Position numbers and translations under genes: made by a program. From a virus, in IMG/VR virus record IMGVR_UViG_3300009160_000036, positions 1 to 64,000 of that record: a stretch of 64,000 nt of DNA; one strand, 5' to 3'. The notes under the pieces were generated by a model, which was not told the origin of the DNA, did no database searches, and saw nothing but the letters and a program-made list of their open reading frames with translations. Positions 23,758 to 32,799 of the stretch are shown here, one piece after another (position 1 is the stretch's first letter; each line of letters starts with the position of its first letter).

Positions 23758-25035
23758 TTAAAGGGAAGAGCGGATGCGGGCCTCGGCTATCCGTAGGTAT
23801 TCGGCCTCTTTTTCGATTCCAACGTAACTGAATCCTTCTTTAAGGGCAGCTTTGCCGGTCGAACCTGACCCATTAAAGGGGTCGAGGACTGTCCCTCCCG
23901 GAGGGGTAATAAGCCTGCACAGATACCTCATCAGCTCCGTAGGCTTCACCGTCGGGTGGGTGTTCTTGCGTTGGGTGGCCTGAAAGCCATCCGTCATTGA
24001 AGTATCCCCTGTCCCGTTGCCGGTTCTCATGTGCGCGGGCTTCTCTTTGGTTTCCAGCTCGTCGCAACCCTCATCCCTATCCTTCTTGGTGGCTTTGGGG
24101 CAGTAAAAGAACCGGGCGGCTGAACCTTTGTCGCCATAAAAGGTCGCGCCATCATCGCCCCTTTGGGCATAGTCATTGTAGATACCATTGGACTCCCCTG
24201 AATGACCGCTCTTTACCGGAGCTGCCGCTCCAGCGTTGGAGGGAAATAGGTCAAGGACTTGTTGCGAGCCATCGTGCATCAGGTTGGCTGGGAAGCGACC
24301 AAGGTTTGACGATGAAACATCCTTACCTTCGTATTTTCCGTAAACATTGGCTGCCATTTTGTCAGATTTCCAAGTTCCTTTTCCTCCGAGTCTTGGGTCG
24401 TCAAAGGCAGGGTCTGCCGCCACCCGGCATCCATCTATGTTCAGCCCTCCTGTGCCATACTTCAGGACGTTCTCGGCCACAGTTCCCTCAACAGGCTTCC
24501 TCGCCAGCACAATAGGCTCATGGGCGGGCTTGAGCGCCGTCCCCCATCCGTCCCATTGTTTTGCGGCTTCGGTAGCCGGTGCTTTGTATTCATAATCACC
24601 ACTTGTATTGTTTTCGTTCCAACCGTTCTGGTCATCAAACGGTTTTACATTTCTTGACCTCTTTCCAATAACTTCGGTTCTTTCTACGCCCGCGGCTTTA
24701 TCCAGCGCCTTGCTAATGTTGTGTGACTTCGGAAAGCCAGAGCCATACACCCACATAAGCTGGTCACGCACCTCAAAGCCAGCATCCTCGATGGCAACCG
24801 CCATCCGGTGATAAGTTCTCGACCCTCCGAACGATAGGATATGCCCGCCGGGTTTCAGGACGCGGAAAACCTCTGCCCACATCGTTTTGTCATAAGCGAT
24901 GCCCGACGCATCCCAAGACTTTCCCATAAAGCCCAGCTCATAAGGCGGGTCGGTGACCACCGCGTCTATCGAATCACTAGGCAGGGTCTTCAAAACCTCC
25001 CGGCAATCACCCTCCAGCAGCTTGAAATCAGCCAT
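23758..25035 (-). CDS. DNA methyltransferase (N6-adenine or N4-cytosine, beta class)
   Basis: 425 residues. The catalytic DPPY motif is near residue 28 (VVTDPPYELGFMGKSWD). The SAM-binding motif is near the C-terminus (VLDPFNGSGSTGKAAL), preceded by HPTVKPTELMRYL; this order defines the beta class. Residues 100-330 hold the target-recognition region. It modifies the exocyclic amine of A or C in an unknown sequence, presumably to protect phage DNA. Start at 25035 (MADFKLLEGDC); it overlaps the resolvase gene by 8 bases. Confidence 0.9.
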   Translation of the reverse strand: MADFKLLEGDCREVLKTLPSDSIDAVVTDPPYELGFMGKSWDASGIAYDKTMWAEVFRVLKPGGHILSFGGSRTYHRMAVAIEDAGFEVRDQLMWVYGSGFPKSHNISKALDKAAGVERTEVIGKRSRNVKPFDDQNGWNENNTSGDYEYKAPATEAAKQWDGWGTALKPAHEPIVLARKPVEGTVAENVLKYGTGGLNIDGCRVAADPAFDDPRLGGKGTWKSDKMAANVYGKYEGKDVSSSNLGRFPANLMHDGSQQVLDLFPSNAGAAAPVKSGHSGESNGIYNDYAQRGDDGATFYGDKGSAARFFYCPKATKKDRDEGCDELETKEKPAHMRTGNGTGDTSMTDGFQATQRKNTHPTVKPTELMRYLCRLITPPGGTVLDPFNGSGSTGKAALKEGFSYVGIEKEAEYLRIAEARIRSSL

Positions 25036-25528
25036 TGGGCTTCCGCAGCAGAGGATTATGCACGTTAAAATACCAATCGGCGAGCAATAGGGCATCTGCC
25101 GTCTGGTTGGTCAGGTCTTTCCGCTCTCCATAATGCTCTCTGGCATAGATGGTCAGCTGCTTTTTCCATTCAGCGTGCTTGATTTCTCCGCGTTTGATGC
25201 CCTTCTCGTCCCGGATGTGGCGTTGCCACTCAACGGGGGTTACCTCTAATGGTCTTAGGTTCTTTGCCGCCAGATAGCCCAAGGTAATGCCAAAGGCTTC
25301 AAAGAGGACTGCGATGCGGGACGAGGGAATCATAGTCCCCATGAAGCGGGGCGGCCGCTCTATGACGACCTCTTGGATGTCCGCTGTGATGGCGAAGTGC
25401 CGGTCAAGGACAGGCTTCAAGGTTTCCATCGTATCCCCTGTTAGCTTCTCAAGGGTGTATTGGTGGGTCTTTAAATCCCAGACGCAGATGCCACCGTTGG
25501 CTCCGCTGTCGATGCAGATGAGTTTCAT
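25028..25528 (-). CDS. RuvC-like Holliday junction resolvase
   Basis: 166 residues with the RNase-H-fold acidic residues in order: D7 in ICIDSGANGG, E in VVIERPPRFMG, and a C-terminal D in TNQTADALLLADWY. Spacing matches phage and poxvirus RuvC relatives. It would resolve branched DNA before packaging. It sits between the methyltransferase and lysis genes on the minus strand. Confidence 0.83.
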   Translation of the reverse strand: MKLICIDSGANGGICVWDLKTHQYTLEKLTGDTMETLKPVLDRHFAITADIQEVVIERPPRFMGTMIPSSRIAVLFEAFGITLGYLAAKNLRPLEVTPVEWQRHIRDEKGIKRGEIKHAEWKKQLTIYAREHYGERKDLTNQTADALLLADWYFNVHNPLLRKPNG

Positions 25529-25689
25529 TTCTTTACTGTTATTAGGAGGCAGATATTGGCCACACTATAACATCCCCACATGACCGCAAGGGCATAACGC
25601 CCTGTGTAAACATTGGCTACGGCCGCAGAGAAGTATGCGGCAGAGGCGATACCCGGCACGATGACCGTGGTGAAGTATTCAATGCTCAC
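25525..25689 (-). CDS. small two-helix membrane protein, holin candidate
   Basis: 54 residues from a GTG at 25689 that overlaps the upstream lysozyme stop. Two hydrophobic segments (FTTVIVPGIASAAYFSAAVA and LAVMWGCYSVANICLLI) and a Lys-Lys end. Size, topology and position directly after a lytic transglycosylase suggest a holin; not proven. Confidence 0.6.
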   Translation of the reverse strand: MSIEYFTTVIVPGIASAAYFSAAVANVYTGRYALAVMWGCYSVANICLLITVKK

Positions 25690-26153
25690 CGAGGGGGCAT
25701 CTCCTTCATCTGTGTAGCGATGACCTTGATGGCGCGGTGCGTGCGTGCCGGCAGATTGTGATAGGAGTATCCTCCGTCCGCAAACTCCGAAGGGCCGCGG
25801 GCATAAGCCGCATAGATTTCCCAATAGACAGGCTTTCGGTTGAGCTTGGCTTCAAGGACACTCGAACACCAGCGGAGGTAGTCGATGGCATACTGCCTAC
25901 TAACGTAAGCGTCGTGGGCATAAGACCAAGGATACTGTTTCATCCCCTCGGTCTTGCGCACCTTGTTGGCTTGGTCCCAAGCTATTTTCCACATTTGATA
26001 AGCTCCTCTTGCCTTGCCGGAATCGCCAACGGCGTGAGGGTTGTTGTTACTCTCTGCAACCGCTACCGCATCCGCAAGGTTATGAAAATCGACGCCCCAG
26101 CCGATGATAGGTGTCATCAGAAATAGTAAATTAGTCAGGAAGTTCTTCGTCAT
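25686..26153 (-). CDS. lytic transglycosylase-type endolysin (SLT fold)
   Basis: 155 residues from MTKNFLTNLLFLM. A hydrophobic N-terminal segment (residues 5-20) is followed by AVAESNNNPHAVGDSGKARGAYQM, with the catalytic Glu in ESNN and the GxxQM element of the SLT family. It would cleave the glycan strands of peptidoglycan. The N-terminal segment could be a signal-anchor-release sequence, allowing export without a classical holin pathway. Confidence 0.8.
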   Translation of the reverse strand: MTKNFLTNLLFLMTPIIGWGVDFHNLADAVAVAESNNNPHAVGDSGKARGAYQMWKIAWDQANKVRKTEGMKQYPWSYAHDAYVSRQYAIDYLRWCSSVLEAKLNRKPVYWEIYAAYARGPSEFADGGYSYHNLPARTHRAIKVIATQMKEMPPR

Positions 26154-26451
26154 CGTCGTCAACACCTTCGAGCGCATCGTTAATGAGCTTCATTGTGTCA
26201 TCAAAGTCAGTCTGGTCCTTATCGGGGACATCTTCAACCTCTATTTCCACAATGCCCTCAACCATACGTCCGAGCTTACCGGCTTCCACCCTGTCTCCCT
26301 TTGCTAGGGCTATGTGCATTGCGAACCACAAAAGGTTTGTCGCCGCAGCAACGCTTGTGCTAATGTTGTCGTTATCAACAGGCTCGCACAAAGGAAGCAC
26401 AGTCTTGCCACCGATTTCCTGTGCCTCAAAGACAGAGATTTGACGAACCAT
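26131..26451 (-). CDS. hypothetical acidic protein
   Basis: 106 residues, MVRQISVFEAQEIGGKTVLP onward, ending in a strongly acidic stretch (EGVDDDDEELPD). Helical middle. Overlaps the endolysin gene by 23 bases. First gene of the minus-strand block, divergent from the recombination operon. Confidence 0.7.
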   Translation of the reverse strand: MVRQISVFEAQEIGGKTVLPLCEPVDNDNISTSVAAATNLLWFAMHIALAKGDRVEAGKLGRMVEGIVEIEVEDVPDKDQTDFDDTMKLINDALEGVDDDDEELPD

Positions 26452-26521
26452 AATACCTTTTGCTTTCAGTCAACCTCTGATGTGGACGAAGTGGAGTAGT
26501 TCACAACCTCGCCAATACCGC

Positions 26522-26550
26522 TTGACGAAACTATGACAGATGAGCATAAC
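26522..26550 (+). promoter_or_regulatory. promoter TTGACG-N17-CATAAC
   Basis: TTGACG (26522-26527) and CATAAC (26545-26550) are 17 bases apart. The downstream ATG at 26570 leaves a leader of about a dozen bases. It drives the RecT/RecE/DUF669 operon. Confidence 0.68.
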
Positions 26551-26569
26551 ACTTTTTCCACAACCCAAT

Positions 26570-27418
26570 ATGTCCAACGACAACAACGGCGAAATCATCG
26601 AGGTCACTAACGCCAACCTCTCCAACGCTGCTCCTCTCGGAAACAGCATCTACAACAAAATTGGTGACCCCATCCAAGCCATCAAGGAGATGGGCGAGAT
26701 GATTGCTGGCTCTGGTATGTTCGGATGCACCAAGGTTGAGCAGGGACACGTTCTCGCTATGCAGTGCCTCGCAGAAGGCAAAGCCCCTTTGGAGCTCGCC
26801 AAGACTTACCACCTCATTGAGGGCAAGTTGACGATGCGTGCCGATGCTATGCTGGGTCGCTATCTCACGACCGGCGGTAAGGTGAAATGGATTACCCGCT
26901 CCGATGTTGAAGTGAAGGCTATCTGGTCGAAGGATGGCAACGACATTGAAATCTCGTCCACCATCGAGGAATACACGAAGAACGGTATCGCCTGTGGTAA
27001 AGATGGTCGCACTCTCAAAACCAATTGGCAGAAGTTCCCTCGCCAGATGCTCACGGCGCGAAACGTGAGCGAGGCTATTCGACTTCTCGCCCCTCAAATC
27101 ATCAGCGGTATCTACACGCCCGAAGAAGTGTCTGACTTCTCGTCGAATGACCGCCCCCTGCCGACCAAGGTGTATGTGGAAGCCCGCCCCATCATCGACG
27201 CCCGCCCCGATGTTGAAAACCCCGCACAGGTCGTCGTAGGTCGCTTGGATGACCTTCTGGAAAAGTATGAACCCGATGCCTCGGCTTACCTCCTTGAAAA
27301 GAAATACATCAAGGCGGGTCAGACTTATCGTGACCTCGATGCAATGACCGCACAGCGAGTCCTCGGTAATCCTTCCAAGATGATTTCCATCCTTGAAGGT
27401 CTGCGGAACAACCTCTAA
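26570..27418 (+). CDS. RecT-like single-strand annealing protein
   Basis: 282 residues from MSNDNNGEIIEV. Segments such as VEQGHVLAMQCLAEGKAPLE, YHLIEGKLTMRADAMLGRYL and RQMLTARNVSEAIRLLAPQI are characteristic of phage RecT/Bet-type recombinase relatives. It would anneal single strands made by the exonuclease encoded next. An ATG at 26540 lies within the promoter -10 region, so 26570 was chosen. Confidence 0.8.
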   Translation: MSNDNNGEIIEVTNANLSNAAPLGNSIYNKIGDPIQAIKEMGEMIAGSGMFGCTKVEQGHVLAMQCLAEGKAPLELAKTYHLIEGKLTMRADAMLGRYLTTGGKVKWITRSDVEVKAIWSKDGNDIEISSTIEEYTKNGIACGKDGRTLKTNWQKFPRQMLTARNVSEAIRLLAPQIISGIYTPEEVSDFSSNDRPLPTKVYVEARPIIDARPDVENPAQVVVGRLDDLLEKYEPDASAYLLEKKYIKAGQTYRDLDAMTAQRVLGNPSKMISILEGLRNNL

Positions 27419-27439
27419 TCTTCTCGCTCACCCAACGAC

Positions 27440-28345
27440 ATGAGCCAATACCCGACTACTGATAATTCCAAGCAGGACGCTCCCGCAGTTGCGGCGGGGG
27501 TGTATGACAACATCCAAGCAGAGGACTACCACCGTATCCTCGGCCTAACAAAGACCGGACTGATGATGATGAGAAAATCACCCGCACACTTCTGGCATTG
27601 GATGACCAGCCCCTCTGACCCTTCCACGAAGGCGATGCACATTGGCACTGCGACTCACCTCGCCGTGTTCGAGCCTCACAAGTGGGCTGACGAAGTAATC
27701 GTTGTCCCGATGGATGCTCCCAAGAAGCCGACCAAGGCGCAGATGGATGCCAAGAAGCCAAGCGAAGATGCGGTCACCGCTATCGCTTATTGGAAGAAGT
27801 TCCAAGAGGATGCTGGCACGCGTATCGTCCTATCACAAGACGAGGATGCGGAAGTGCGAGCGATGGCCGCTATGGTCAGAGCAAACAAGGAAGTTGTTCC
27901 TTACCTCACTCACCCCTCTGCCAAGATTGAGACGTCCATCGTCTCCGTTGAGAAGGTCAAGGGTCTGGACATTGTTTGCAAGGGTCGCTGCGACATGATT
28001 ACAATGGATAACACGGTCATCGTGGACCTGAAGACATGCGAAGATGCGTCAGCGGAAGGCTTCTCCAAGAGCTTTATGACGTATGGCTATTGGATGCAGG
28101 CAGCCCATTACATGAGCATCTGCCGAGCATCGGGTATTCCCATCGAGCGTTTTCTGTTCATTGCGGTGGAAAAAAATCCCCCTTACTGCACAGCAGTCTA
28201 TGAGCTTGACGATGATTCTTTGCAGAAAGCATTTGCAATCCGCGCACGCCTGATGGAAAATCTTTCCGACTGTATCGCACGCAATGAGTTCCCCGCGTAT
28301 CAAAAGGGCGTTAACGCCTTGACTCTCCCGCCTTGGATTAAGTAA
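27440..28345 (+). CDS. RecE-like PD-(D/E)XK exonuclease
   Basis: 301 residues. GTATHLAVFEP near residue 70, CKGRCDMI and TVIVDLKTCEDAS (the D ... E/D-x-K active site) and YGYWMQAAHYMSI (Q-x3-Y motif) mark the RecE/exonuclease VIII and DUF3799 family. It digests double-stranded DNA ends to give 3' overhangs for the RecT-like partner upstream. Confidence 0.85.
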   Translation: MSQYPTTDNSKQDAPAVAAGVYDNIQAEDYHRILGLTKTGLMMMRKSPAHFWHWMTSPSDPSTKAMHIGTATHLAVFEPHKWADEVIVVPMDAPKKPTKAQMDAKKPSEDAVTAIAYWKKFQEDAGTRIVLSQDEDAEVRAMAAMVRANKEVVPYLTHPSAKIETSIVSVEKVKGLDIVCKGRCDMITMDNTVIVDLKTCEDASAEGFSKSFMTYGYWMQAAHYMSICRASGIPIERFLFIAVEKNPPYCTAVYELDDDSLQKAFAIRARLMENLSDCIARNEFPAYQKGVNALTLPPWIK

Positions 28346-28367
28346 TTTTACTCTCCCGCAAGGGGCA

Positions 28368-28403
28368 ACCAAAACCAAAAAAACCAAAAAACCAAAAAAA
28401 CAC
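28368..28403 (+). repeat. A/C-rich tandem leader (CCAAAA repeats)
   Basis: Repeated ccaaaa units directly before the ATG at 28404. No Shine-Dalgarno. Such unstructured leaders aid initiation in organisms that do not rely on SD pairing. Confidence 0.6.
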
Positions 28404-28820
28404 ATGAGCAAGTTCAAAGTGGACCTCAACTCCGGCGACCGTCCGGAACGCTTCTCCGAAGAGGGCGATTACACGGTCACCATCGCAAACGTGGAGCGCA
28501 ATCTGACCTCGCAAGGGTTCGAGAAGGCACTCATCACGTTCGTCGATGACAAGAACCGCAGCTGTAAGGACGACCTGCTGAACAAGGACACCGTTTACTG
28601 GCGTCTGAATCAGCTCATCGTCGCTACGGGCATGAAGGTTCCGAACGGTGCGGAGTTCGACTTCGCCAAGAGCGGAGAGTTCTTCAACTTCGTCAAGACC
28701 TTCGTGGGCATGAAGCTCACGGTGACCTTGAAGAAGGATTCCTACGAGAAGAACGGCGAGACGAAGACCTTCTTGAAGGTCAATCGCTACTCGAAGTCCA
28801 AAGAAGACGCACCCTTCTAA
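28404..28820 (+). CDS. DUF669-like single-strand DNA-binding partner
   Basis: 138 residues: GDYTVTIANVE, FEKALITFVDD and a C-terminal beta segment ending YSKSKEDAPF, the pattern of phage DUF669 proteins that accompany RecT/RecE-type systems and bind single-stranded DNA. Last gene of the operon, followed by a terminator. The A/C-rich leader suggests high expression. Confidence 0.75.
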   Translation: MSKFKVDLNSGDRPERFSEEGDYTVTIANVERNLTSQGFEKALITFVDDKNRSCKDDLLNKDTVYWRLNQLIVATGMKVPNGAEFDFAKSGEFFNFVKTFVGMKLTVTLKKDSYEKNGETKTFLKVNRYSKSKEDAPF

Positions 28821-28866
28821 TCACTTTCCCCGCAAGGGGAGGGTAGTGAAGTCGTTGTCATTACCG

Positions 28867-28894
28867 GGTGGGGGGTAAAACCCCCGCCTTTTTT
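28867..28894 (+). terminator. Rho-independent terminator
   Basis: An 8-bp G/C stem (28867-28874 with 28881-28888, one wobble) with loop GTAAAA, followed by six T. Ends the recombination operon. Confidence 0.85.
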
Positions 28895-28909
28895 GTGCAA
28901 AAATAATAG

Positions 28910-28938
28910 TTGACAAAGGCTATCGGTTGTGAATTATC
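28910..28938 (+). promoter_or_regulatory. candidate promoter TTGACA-N17-ATTATC
   Basis: An A-rich tract then TTGACA (28910-28915); ATTATC/AATTAT at 16-17 bases. Placed just after the terminator and before the gene at 28955. Confidence 0.5.
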
Positions 28939-28954
28939 CAAGATACTAAATCAA

Positions 28955-29278
28955 ATGAGTCTATTCCACGACCGCCTCAACCGCCTCGACAAAACCCAGC
29001 CTAACGGAACCTGCCGCGCCGGCTTCCTCGACGACGTGACCCTCCCGGAGCTCGTTGCTCACTTTGGCGAACCCGAAGTTGAGTTCGAGGACTACGGCGA
29101 CGATTGCCTCGCCCGTGACGAGTATCATTGGACGCTCCACATGCCCTGTGGCGAGTGTTTCACCATCTACACCCGCAAGACCTCCAACTTCAAGATTGGC
29201 GGGCACTACGACTCCCACGCGAAGGTTCTGGCTCACGTTGCCAAGGAACTGCCCCTCTCCAAGGTCATCGAAGGCTAA
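28955..29278 (+). CDS. hypothetical protein
   Basis: 107 residues from MSLFHDRLNRLDKTQ. Mixed alpha/beta with HMPCGECFTIYTRK; no domain recognised. An in-frame ATG at 28910 lies inside the promoter, so the start at 28955 was chosen. Confidence 0.72.
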   Translation: MSLFHDRLNRLDKTQPNGTCRAGFLDDVTLPELVAHFGEPEVEFEDYGDDCLARDEYHWTLHMPCGECFTIYTRKTSNFKIGGHYDSHAKVLAHVAKELPLSKVIEG

Positions 29279-29287
29279 AAATAAGTC

Positions 29288-29316
29288 TCGACAATAGCCA
29301 ACCAATTGCCCAATCT
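29288..29316 (+). promoter_or_regulatory. candidate promoter (TCGACA box)
   Basis: aaaaataagtctcgaca precedes the gene at 29339. The same aaaataagtctcgaca string occurs on the minus strand at about 6323-6340, upstream of 6006-6278, and a near copy lies at 46825. The -10 is weak (CAATCT). Confidence 0.4.
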
Positions 29317-29338
29317 CCCCTTACACCAAACAACGACT

Positions 29339-29629
29339 ATGCCCAGCATTGCTCCTATCATCGCCCTCGAACAAATCGAGTCCCTCTACATCGGCAAAGG
29401 CCATTGTTGCCGATGCGGTTGCGGTGGCAATTACTTCCGCGTTGAGGAAGACCCTGCCCACGCCAAGAAAATCAAGCACTTCCTCAAGAAGCTCGCCTCT
29501 GGCAAGTATGAGGTCACCGAGCAGGATGGCTTTGCCGGCGAATACATCTACGAAATCAACCTGTCCAAGTCGGGACACGACCGCGTGGCTACCTTCTACG
29601 TCAAGCCTGTGGTGGACAACGCATCATAA
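29339..29629 (+). CDS. hypothetical protein with Cys cluster
   Basis: 96 residues from MPSIAPIIALEQIESLYIG. GHCCRCGCGGNYFRV could bind a metal; beta-rich C-terminus. No family recognised. It precedes the second leader cluster by 5 bases. Confidence 0.7.
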   Translation: MPSIAPIIALEQIESLYIGKGHCCRCGCGGNYFRVEEDPAHAKKIKHFLKKLASGKYEVTEQDGFAGEYIYEINLSKSGHDRVATFYVKPVVDNAS

Positions 29630-29634
29630 GTATT

Positions 29635-30210
29635 ATGGCTCGCGGCTACTCACAATCTCGCTCTGAGGGTCCGGGCTACTCCGAAGGTAGTGACCGCAAG
29701 AGCCAACCTAGAAGTGAATACCCTCCGGGAACGGACGATTACGAATACAAGAACAAGGTGTCAGCCGAGCTGAACAGTCTTGTTCGAGCGGGCGATGCCG
29801 ACGGCAAGACCATCTTGGCGATGGATGACCCCACCAGAAACAAGCTCGTGGGAGCGATTGCCGATGGGACTACCGATGCTCGCTCTGGTCTGGACGACTT
29901 TGAATACCAAGTCGAGAGGGCGAACAAGGCGATTGATGCCGGCACTGTGGACTTTGAGTCTTACAGCGAGGCGGGTGCTATCCTGCCGTTGAACCTATCA
30001 GAGGTGATGGATGGCGCGGATGGCTTTGACATCATCAACGATGCCGTCGAAGACGAGCGACCGGATGACATCGCCGAGTTCGTCGAAGAGTTCGTCAAGA
30101 GCCGCATCCTCGATGCGGATGCCCTCCGAAAGGAGTTCGAGGAAGAAATCTCCCTTGCCAAGGAAAACGCGATGGAAACCTTCCTCACGGACTTCCGCAA
30201 CAAACCCTAA
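29635..30210 (+). CDS. leader-family protein 12 (MARGYSQSRSE)
   Basis: 191 residues with a perfect leader, then a short disordered spacer and an acidic, all-helical body. No domain recognised. First gene of the second leader cluster. Confidence 0.84.
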   Translation: MARGYSQSRSEGPGYSEGSDRKSQPRSEYPPGTDDYEYKNKVSAELNSLVRAGDADGKTILAMDDPTRNKLVGAIADGTTDARSGLDDFEYQVERANKAIDAGTVDFESYSEAGAILPLNLSEVMDGADGFDIINDAVEDERPDDIAEFVEEFVKSRILDADALRKEFEEEISLAKENAMETFLTDFRNKP

Positions 30211-30216
30211 CAACTT

Positions 30217-30897
30217 ATGAGCCGAGGATATTCCCAATCACAATCTGAAGGTTTTGCCAAGAAGGGCAGCCCTGCTGACCTGCGCAACCAAGCACTCGAC
30301 GCCCAAGCTGCCAAGGCTGGTCAGCGACAGGTGGACTCCGCTCGCGTAGCGGTGCAAGGCATCTTGGATAACCTTAAGACAAGCATTAAGGGCGAAGAAA
30401 TCGCCGAGTTAGTCAAATACACCGCACAGGCTTCCGAAAAGGCGGCCGACCATCTTGAAAACCACACAGAGTCAGTCCGGGTAGCCAAGTTGCTATTGGA
30501 CTCCAAGAAGAAGGGAACGTGGCCCTATGAGGACTTTGACGAATTAACCAGAGGTATGGGCATCAATCTCCTGACGCCTGATGAAATGAAAGAAGCTGAT
30601 GAAGATGAGGACGCCCCCGGCGACTATGCAGAGAAGATGAGCCAAATCCTTGATTACGAGTATGAGGATGAGGTTATGTCGGACTCCAGAGACAACTACC
30701 TTCGCACCAACTACGACGACTATGACAAGAACGAAGCCAATGAGTCCAAGAACAAGGCGGGCTTTGCCAAGTCATTCATCAAGGACCGCCTAGAAGCGGC
30801 CGAGAATACTGGTAAGGAATTGCAGGCAAACCTTGATAAGGTTCGCACCAATGCGGTCAACCGCTGGCTGAACCAGCGAGAAAAGGGCAACATCTAA
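30217..30897 (+). CDS. leader-family protein 13 (MSRGYSQSQSE)
   Basis: 226 residues. Ser replaces Ala at position 2 and Gln replaces Arg at 9, leaving RGYSQS and SE. Helical body with a very acidic middle (ADEDEDAPGDYAEKM). No domain recognised. Confidence 0.84.
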   Translation: MSRGYSQSQSEGFAKKGSPADLRNQALDAQAAKAGQRQVDSARVAVQGILDNLKTSIKGEEIAELVKYTAQASEKAADHLENHTESVRVAKLLLDSKKKGTWPYEDFDELTRGMGINLLTPDEMKEADEDEDAPGDYAEKMSQILDYEYEDEVMSDSRDNYLRTNYDDYDKNEANESKNKAGFAKSFIKDRLEAAENTGKELQANLDKVRTNAVNRWLNQREKGNI

Positions 30898-30922
30898 TCG
30901 TTGACACAAAACCAATAGCACT

Positions 30923-31552
30923 ATGGCACGCGGATACTACCAAGCTTCAGGAACCTCTCGTTCTAACCTTTCGCCTGCTGACCGAGTTAAGGCAATTGAG
31001 GAAGCTAAAACAGCGGTCGCCAACGCCGACCGTAACTTTGAATACAATGGCTCTGGCAAGAAGGGTCGTCAGGCTCTTATTGAAGCCGAGGATAAGCTAG
31101 AAAAGCTAATGGCTGAACGCTCACCCGGCGCTCTTCCTACCAAGATGGACAAGCGTTCGGCAGAGAGACTGCACGACAACGCCATTTCCGCTTTTGATGC
31201 GGCATTTCAGAAGTCCGATGAAGACGGCAAGGGCATCAAGTTCAAGGCAGCCCCCGGCATTGTCACCTTTGGCGAAGCGCACACTGGCGGTTCGGGCTTT
31301 AGCGATGAAATTGACACCGCCAAGATGGATGTCGTATTCCACAACAAGGGTTTCTACTACAACTTGCCTATTCAGGGCAAGGGCACTGCCGTCATGGTTC
31401 CGATTCAAATCGAAATCAAGGATGGCTTCAAGCGAGCCATCACGCGAGAGAAGGACCTCGTGGAAGCCGGCAAGCACCTCAACATTGATTGGAACGACCT
31501 AGATGACGTCGTTCGTCAGAACGCCAATCAGTGGTTCAACCGTAAGGGTTAA
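30923..31552 (+). CDS. leader-family protein 14 (MARGYYQASGTSRS)
   Basis: 209 residues. The leader is diverged after MARGY. The body has helical N-terminal and beta-rich C-terminal parts (VVFHNKGFYYNLPIQGKG). TTGACA at 30901-30906 is 16 nt before the ATG. Confidence 0.82.
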   Translation: MARGYYQASGTSRSNLSPADRVKAIEEAKTAVANADRNFEYNGSGKKGRQALIEAEDKLEKLMAERSPGALPTKMDKRSAERLHDNAISAFDAAFQKSDEDGKGIKFKAAPGIVTFGEAHTGGSGFSDEIDTAKMDVVFHNKGFYYNLPIQGKGTAVMVPIQIEIKDGFKRAITREKDLVEAGKHLNIDWNDLDDVVRQNANQWFNRKG

Positions 31553-31556
31553 TTTT

Positions 31557-32342
31557 ATGGCACGCGGCTACTCTCAATCCAAATCCGAAGTCGGCACTAA
31601 CACTCGTGTCACTAATTACCAAGGTCGCCTTCGTAAGGCAGAGCAAGAGCTCGAAAAGGCTGACCGCCCCGGTTACAATGCCACGGAGCAAATCGCTAAG
31701 GTTCAGGAAATCCTACGGGCGGGCTTTGGTCGTGACGAAAAATACAACATCAAGGTCGCTCAAGCCCTCGATAAGGGTGGCAAGCTGAACATGATAGATG
31801 GCACAATTGATGGCAAGGAGCTAGCGCCTAACCTTGGTGCGTTCAGCAGAACAAATGTTAAGAGCCGGGCATCTGCCGATGCCGATGCGGACTTCAATTA
31901 TGAAGCCAATCGAGCCAACGAGCAACAGGGCTTTATCTTTGCCAAGGACGAAAAAGGCGAAATCTTTGCCCTTCCTCACACTTGGAACGTCAATCGTGCC
32001 GCACAGACCGTTGGGGTCTTTCAGGGCGATACTCTTAATTTCCTTGGTAGCGCCGATGGCACGAAGAAAGCCAGAACCCTTGAGGTCATTGGCACGTTCG
32101 ACAATACGAAGCGTGGTCTGAACCTAGCGGCTGCAGCGTGTGGTGATGCAATTGGTAGAACCGGCGGCATCAAGCAAACGGCGACCATCTTGACGAGCAA
32201 CAAATACGAAGAGTTTACCAATCAGAACTTTAGCCGAAAGGTAAGCGTCATTCCTCCGAACGTCCGTGACCAGCTTAACATGGCTGGCGATGGTTCCAGC
32301 CCCAATCCGTCGGGTGATGGATTTGACATCAAACGGAAGTAA
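31557..32342 (+). CDS. leader-family protein 15 (MARGYSQSKSE)
   Basis: 261 residues. Helical first third, then a beta-rich middle (GFIFAKDEKGEIFALPHTWN) and a Gly/Pro-rich end. No domain recognised. The frame is open upstream through the previous gene; the leader ATG at 31557 is the start. Confidence 0.84.
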   Translation: MARGYSQSKSEVGTNTRVTNYQGRLRKAEQELEKADRPGYNATEQIAKVQEILRAGFGRDEKYNIKVAQALDKGGKLNMIDGTIDGKELAPNLGAFSRTNVKSRASADADADFNYEANRANEQQGFIFAKDEKGEIFALPHTWNVNRAAQTVGVFQGDTLNFLGSADGTKKARTLEVIGTFDNTKRGLNLAAAACGDAIGRTGGIKQTATILTSNKYEEFTNQNFSRKVSVIPPNVRDQLNMAGDGSSPNPSGDGFDIKRK

Positions 32343-32369
32343 GGGTTGACTGTCTGACAATGTGCAAGG

Positions 32370-32795
32370 ATGAAACCTTGCAAGTGTTGCGGCAAAGCTA
32401 TTGCTCCCCGGAAGGACAAAACGCGCCCTATTGTCTATTGCTCGGCGCAGTGCCAGAATGATTTCCAGAACGCCAAGACCATAAAGGATTGGAAGGCGGG
32501 AAGGTTTGATGGACTCCGGGGCATCCAGCTTCAGCTCTCACAGCCGATAAGGAACTACATCCTCGATAAGGCGGGCCACAAGTGCAATAGGTGTGGCTGG
32601 GCAGCTCGTCATCCCACGACCGGTCGAGTGCCGGTGCAAGTCCACCACATCGACGGGAACGCAGAGAACACCAAGGAGAAGAACCTTGAGGTGCTTTGTC
32701 CCAATTGCCATGCCCTAACCCCGAATTGGGGCGCGGGAAACCTTGGCAAGGGTCGGACCTTGACCCACCGGAAGCGGATGACAAAAGGCAAGTAG
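32370..32795 (+). CDS. HNH endonuclease
   Basis: 141 residues. An N-terminal Cys ribbon (CKCCGKAI ... VYCSAQCQ) precedes CNRCGW, VQVHHIDGN, NLEVLCPNCHAL, the H-N-H core with its zinc-binding CxxC pairs. It interrupts the leader cluster and has no leader, suggesting a mobile insertion; an endonuclease acting in packaging is the alternative. Confidence 0.85.
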   Translation: MKPCKCCGKAIAPRKDKTRPIVYCSAQCQNDFQNAKTIKDWKAGRFDGLRGIQLQLSQPIRNYILDKAGHKCNRCGWAARHPTTGRVPVQVHHIDGNAENTKEKNLEVLCPNCHALTPNWGAGNLGKGRTLTHRKRMTKGK

Positions 32796-32799
32796 CACT

